Shown piece after piece: positions 60,920 to 64,000 of a DNA stretch of 64,000 nt. The stretch's first letter is position 1. The number at the start of each line of letters is the position of its first letter. The notes under the pieces were generated by a model that was given only the letters and a program-made list of their open reading frames with translations, made no database searches and was not told the origin of the DNA. Both the position numbers and the translations under genes were made by a program. The stretch is from Bacteroidales bacterium (GTDB lineage Bacteria > Bacteroidota > Bacteroidia > Bacteroidales > UBA932): contig JAFRZX010000062.1 of NCBI GenBank assembly GCA_017442315.1, forward strand, positions 1-64,000, written 5' to 3'.

Positions 60920-62026
60920 TTACAAAAATATGGATTCATCATATTCCAGTTCCCATGTAATACCATCGTAATCAATTCCTATGATGTTGCTTCCAGGAAC
61001 GGACTCCCGTCTGTATACGACCTTTTCAATCATATCGTTCTTTGAAATCTCATAAGGAAGACTATGAGATGGATTGCTGCCCAGCAGAAACATATCGGAA
61101 TCAGCTGCGAAAAAAAACGGAAGCGACATCCCAGGAACCGGCACATTGAAATTATTACCTGTGCCGGATGAACCTATATGGTATATGTCCTCCTGTATTC
61201 CATTCCTATATAATGAAGCCTCCACGATATCATATATTCCAGAACCCTCCCAAATCTCGTTAGAAGAATATCTCCACTCCGTTCCATCGGAGCATTTTAT
61301 GCCTGTTAAAAATCCGCCGTCGCAGGTGTATTCATATGTCTTTTCCGCAACTCCTGATACTGACTTTTCCAATCTGACAGGGCTTTTATGCGAATCGAAT
61401 GTATAATCATAGCGTACATTACCTTGAGTCACATGAGAGAGAACATCATCGGAGTAGACGTAAAGAAATTCCTTTACACCGCCCTGACCGTCGTCATAAG
61501 TGACAGAGGACAGACGGTCTGAGGCATCATATGAATACGAATAGGTAAGAGTGGCCTGGTAATCGGAACCTGTAATACGTATGCGCTTTAAAGCATTGAT
61601 CGATGAGGGATGAACATGAGTGCCGGACTGAGAACCGAATTCATCCGGATCAGCAAGGTAATCTTCATAATAATACTCATCGTAAAGTCCGACAGATTCC
61701 CTGCGTTCCTTGGAAAGAATCTCTTGCAATTGAAGGACCTTATAGTAATGATCCTTACCATATCCATCCCGATATTCCAATTGGTCGACATATTTTGCGC
61801 GTATGACATATTCATAGCCAGGCTCATATGCTTCAAATCCGGAAATTTCCTCCTTAGACCAACCCGAATCATTCTGCCTCACATAAAAAAGAGGAAATGG
61901 AAGACCTGATTCCCCATCTATTGTATATCCTCTTTTCGATGCAACCGTATAGGTCTTCTCAGCTTCGCAAGAATATACAGAACATAACCCTATAACAGCA
62001 AACAGCAGTGTTGTCAAACGTTTCAT
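60920..62026 (-). CDS. Lipoprotein with DUF4377-like domain and YD-type repeats
   Basis: The 368-residue protein has a lipoprotein signal (SVYSC, Cys20). A DUF4377-like domain of about 85 residues follows (WSKEEISGFEAYEPGYEYVI and LQLQEILSKE are the marks), then YD-like repeats (YSYSYDASDRLSSVTYD, YDYTFDSHKSPVRLEK, YEYTCDGGFLTGIK) ending WELEYDESIFL. DUF4377 proteins are often small surface lipoproteins, sometimes with an added catalytic or binding part; here the partner is a YD region. Parts of a dead copy of this gene lie at 48 kb. The 62208 gene is upstream on the same strand with a 181-bp gap. Confidence 0.75.
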   Translation of the reverse strand: MKRLTTLLFAVIGLCSVYSCEAEKTYTVASKRGYTIDGESGLPFPLFYVRQNDSGWSKEEISGFEAYEPGYEYVIRAKYVDQLEYRDGYGKDHYYKVLQLQEILSKERRESVGLYDEYYYEDYLADPDEFGSQSGTHVHPSSINALKRIRITGSDYQATLTYSYSYDASDRLSSVTYDDGQGGVKEFLYVYSDDVLSHVTQGNVRYDYTFDSHKSPVRLEKSVSGVAEKTYEYTCDGGFLTGIKCSDGTEWRYSSNEIWEGSGIYDIVEASLYRNGIQEDIYHIGSSGTGNNFNVPVPGMSLPFFFAADSDMFLLGSNPSHSLPYEISKNDMIEKVVYRRESVPGSNIIGIDYDGITWELEYDESIFL

Positions 62027-62207
62027 GGCTTTATCTTATTATAGTGTAGAACTCTTCTTTCTGATAACGTGAACTCTCCACTTCTGCAAATATACAAGAT
62101 AACAAGGCTTTCCACCAAATTCCGGGACAAAAAAATCTATCATGCCACATAAAGGCAAACCACTCAGCTTCAACACATTACGGGGTGGGACGAAAGAAAA
62201 AAATCTA

Positions 62208-63008
62208 TCACTCCGAAAAATCAACCCGGATCTGCTTCTTGAAGATGAAGCCTTCAGTGTCCTCGATGCGCACAGTCAGAGTGTGGACCATACGGCCTTC
62301 CGGCATCTTTGCGGGAACCAGATCCGCAAGAGGAACTGGAGATTCATGTCCCCAATGCTGCCAACCGTCACATATCCCTATCATACGGAAATCATACTCA
62401 TCAAGATCTGACAAAAGACCATAGACAGGTAGATAACTGCGGAATTCAGGATCTCGTTTGTCATAATAGTCATAGTAATTAAGTGAACGCATGATATAAG
62501 GCCAGTCATAATAATCAGGAACTTCTGTCTTCAGCATATCTGCCGTAAACTGATAGCCGTTCTGTATGTAACGGTACGGACTGACGGATACAAAGTAGAA
62601 ACAGTCTGCCAGACTTGTACCGGCAGGATGAGAGGAGTCAAAAGGAGCGTCACTATAGACATCTATACTCACTATATCGCGCTCCGGGACACAATGGATA
62701 TATACTGCAGAGGGTGTACACAAATAATCCATACCATAGCCAAAGTCTGAATGCTGGCGACACTTCTCCTCGAAACGCTTTATGTCATGTTCTGTCGTGG
62801 AAAAAACGCCATAGGAGTCATAACCGAAAACGCCGACTGCTATCCTCTTGTCATCCTTTACAGATAGGTTCAGAAGACGGTATTCTATATACTCCAGGAC
62901 ATAGGAATCTGATTGGACCAGTTTGTTTGGAATTGGATGGTCCATACAACCTGATAACCCTATTCCAAACAAAATAATAACCAATATTTTTTTTATTGAT
63001 TGCTCCAT
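62208..63008 (-). CDS. Hypothetical lipoprotein, first member of the two-gene unit
   Basis: The 266-residue protein has a lipoprotein signal (GIGLSGC, Cys21) and a mixed alpha/beta body with no family that I recognise. Visible segments include AVGVFGYDSYGVFSTTEHDIKRF, YIHCVPERDIVSIDVYSD, YFVSVSPYRYIQNGY and the C-terminal MVHTLTVRIEDTEGFIFKKQ, which looks like an Ig-type last strand. Pieces of dead copies occur at 48.22-48.28 kb and at 59.92 kb, in each case next to a gene of the YD type or its remnant. The gene is therefore likely to travel with the YD lipoprotein gene as a unit. Confidence 0.7.
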   Translation of the reverse strand: MEQSIKKILVIILFGIGLSGCMDHPIPNKLVQSDSYVLEYIEYRLLNLSVKDDKRIAVGVFGYDSYGVFSTTEHDIKRFEEKCRQHSDFGYGMDYLCTPSAVYIHCVPERDIVSIDVYSDAPFDSSHPAGTSLADCFYFVSVSPYRYIQNGYQFTADMLKTEVPDYYDWPYIMRSLNYYDYYDKRDPEFRSYLPVYGLLSDLDEYDFRMIGICDGWQHWGHESPVPLADLVPAKMPEGRMVHTLTVRIEDTEGFIFKKQIRVDFSE

Positions 63009-63091
63009 GTCAATGTCTTTATTTCAGTAGTATATGCACCCATAGTATAGTCTGTGCCACTATGTATTGGCCAACTTCATATTACAGACGA

Positions 63092-63544
63092 TTATACAGG
63101 AAAGAAGGTCCAGATTTCCATTATTATTCCATCCTTGATACGGTAATTGATTCGTAGATCAAAAAAATATTGGTAATAGGTATTATCGTCATGCCAGGCT
63201 GAATAATGAGGCTTCAAATCTGAATTAAGCACCTTTTCCAATGAATCACCGACTCTTATGCCTCCATCTATGTCCTTCGTAAAAACTGCGAAGTTCTTGC
63301 TGCTTATATAAAACTCAAATAGACTGCCATCGATAAACAACAGACGATCATTTCCATATATATATGTTTCATATCTACCATCTTCATAAACGGTATCTGT
63401 ATATTCATCAGGCTGGCCAAACTTGGCGATAACCTGCTCCTTAGTCAACTTTGTGGAATCAATACCTTCTAAATCCTGGGCCTTGACTGCATGACATGAC
63501 AGACATAAAAGTATCACTGTCAAACAATAACTGAATGTTTTCAT
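63092..63544 (-). CDS. Small exported protein, tandem copy A
   Basis: The 150-residue protein has a signal peptide (MKTFSYCLTVILLCLSCHAVKAQ). A domain follows that begins LTKEQVIAKFGQPDEY, a phrase like the start of SmpA/BamE-type domains, with a core ISSKNFAVFTKDIDGGIRVG and SLEKVLNSDLKPHYSAW, and it ends MEIWTFFPV. The function is unknown. The start at 63544 is chosen over an ATG at 63559 because it gives a normal signal peptide and is exactly where the tandem repeat unit begins. Confidence 0.75.
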   Translation of the reverse strand: MKTFSYCLTVILLCLSCHAVKAQDLEGIDSTKLTKEQVIAKFGQPDEYTDTVYEDGRYETYIYGNDRLLFIDGSLFEFYISSKNFAVFTKDIDGGIRVGDSLEKVLNSDLKPHYSAWHDDNTYYQYFFDLRINYRIKDGIIMEIWTFFPV

Positions 63545-63570
63545 ATTGGTCAACTTCATATTACAGACGA

Positions 63571-64000
63571 TTATACAGGAAAGGTTGTCCAGATTTCCAC
63601 AATTATTCCATCCTTGATACGGTAATATATCCTGAGGTCATAATAATATTGGTGATAAGTATCTTCGTCATACCAGGCTGAATAATGAGGCTTCAAATCT
63701 GAATTAAGCACCTTTTCCAATGAATCACCGACTCTTATGCCGCCATCTATGTCCTTCGTAAAAACTGCGAAGTTCTTGCTGCTTATATAAAACTGAAATA
63801 GACAACTATCAAGAAACTCCAATAGATAGTCATCATAAACATATGTTTCATAAAGATCACCAATTTCCGGATCATAGCTTATATATTCATTCGGCTGGCC
63901 GAACTTGGCGATAACCTGCTCCTTGGTCAAGGCATCTCCAAAATCCACTCCTTCTAAATCCTGGGCCTTGACTGCATGACATGACAGACATAAAAGTATC
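63571..64000 (-). CDS. Small exported protein, tandem copy B (5' end beyond the window)
   Basis: The frame runs from its stop to the window edge without a break and includes most of a signal peptide (ILLCLSCHAVKAQDLEG) that is the same as in copy A. The ATG at 63948 is internal and not the start. The core of 38 residues from ISSKNFAVF to PHYSAW is identical in the two copies, while the segments before it (YISYDPEIGDLYETYVYDD against YTDTVYEDGRYETYIYGND) and after it differ. It is probably a functional gene cut by the window end. Confidence 0.75.
   Translation of the reverse strand, partial: ILLCLSCHAVKAQDLEGVDFGDALTKEQVIAKFGQPNEYISYDPEIGDLYETYVYDDYLLEFLDSCLFQFYISSKNFAVFTKDIDGGIRVGDSLEKVLNSDLKPHYSAWYDEDTYHQYYYDLRIYYRIKDGIIVEIWTTFPV

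Larger units (their letters stand above)
63065..64000. repeat. Tandem duplication, unit 479 bp
   Basis: Bases from 63065 onward repeat from 63544 onward with a constant offset of 479 over the whole visible length. A central block of about 125 bp (from 63194 and 63673) differs by only one base, whereas the parts on either side have many changes. Each unit contains one complete small gene plus 27 bp of downstream sequence. Confidence 0.85.

Noticed and set aside
1-64000. tRNA, rRNA, CRISPR array, insertion sequence or prophage
   Set aside because: The intergenic gaps were read on both strands. No cloverleaf with a T-arm consensus, no regular spacer array, and no transposase or integrase coding frame was found.

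Overview
The window is a chromosomal piece of a Bacteroidota genome, most likely order Bacteroidales. The signs are a SusC/SusD pair, many lipoproteins, promoters of the Bacteroidota type (TTTG or TTG about 19 bp before TAnnTTTG), few Shine-Dalgarno sites, and housekeeping proteins of Bacteroidales character (S46 dipeptidyl-peptidase, an EF-G2-like factor, a Mrp ATPase without a CxxC pair). No rRNA, tRNA, CRISPR array, transposase or phage gene was seen.

Layout. 1-0.4 kb: the first 16 codons of rplC (minus strand) with its own promoter, then a decayed CHAT-protein fragment. 0.4-6.2 kb: a plus-strand run with cdaA (c-di-AMP synthesis), mutS2, a small membrane-anchored protein, yraN, manC and a YqeY protein. 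6.2-33.8 kb: a polysaccharide utilisation locus (PUL) for beta-mannan, probably acetylated galactoglucomannan. Thirteen minus-strand genes run from a GH5_7-CE7 fusion through SusC, SusD, two surface glycan-binding lipoproteins, GH26, GH5_4, GH26, GH130, an MFS symporter, GH5_2 and GH36 to GH94. An AraC-type regulator follows, then divergently a cellobiose 2-epimerase and a GH43 enzyme. 33.9-48 kb: housekeeping genes (aspS, folP, rsmA, an EF-G paralogue, an XRE regulator, rnhB, a DPP7-type peptidase, mrp). 48-56 kb: a mosaic gene scrap, a YfhO membrane protein with a glycosyltransferase, mutS and an ATPase. 56-60 kb: a GH97 glycosidase and tryptophanase. 60-64 kb: an accessory cluster of small lipoproteins with paralogues, slivers of dead copies and a recent tandem duplication that runs off the window.

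How the PUL would work (inference from the families): surface mannanases and glucanases cut the chain while CE7 removes acetyl groups. The glycan-binding lipoproteins and SusCD capture and import oligosaccharides. GH36 (alpha-galactosyl) and GH43 trim side groups in the periplasm, and the symporter moves disaccharides inward. In the cytoplasm the epimerase converts mannobiose to mannosyl-glucose, GH130 phosphorolyses that to mannose-1-phosphate plus glucose, and GH94 phosphorolyses cellobiose. manC, which uses mannose-1-phosphate, lies one gene beyond the end of the locus on the opposite strand.

The most unusual points are the EF-G paralogue with degenerate GTPase motifs; the dead-copy debris at 48.05-48.28, 59.9 and 60.88 kb that matches genes at 61-63 kb; the tandem duplicate with an identical 38-residue core; and a hairpin that splits the PUL operon into a capture half and an enzyme half.
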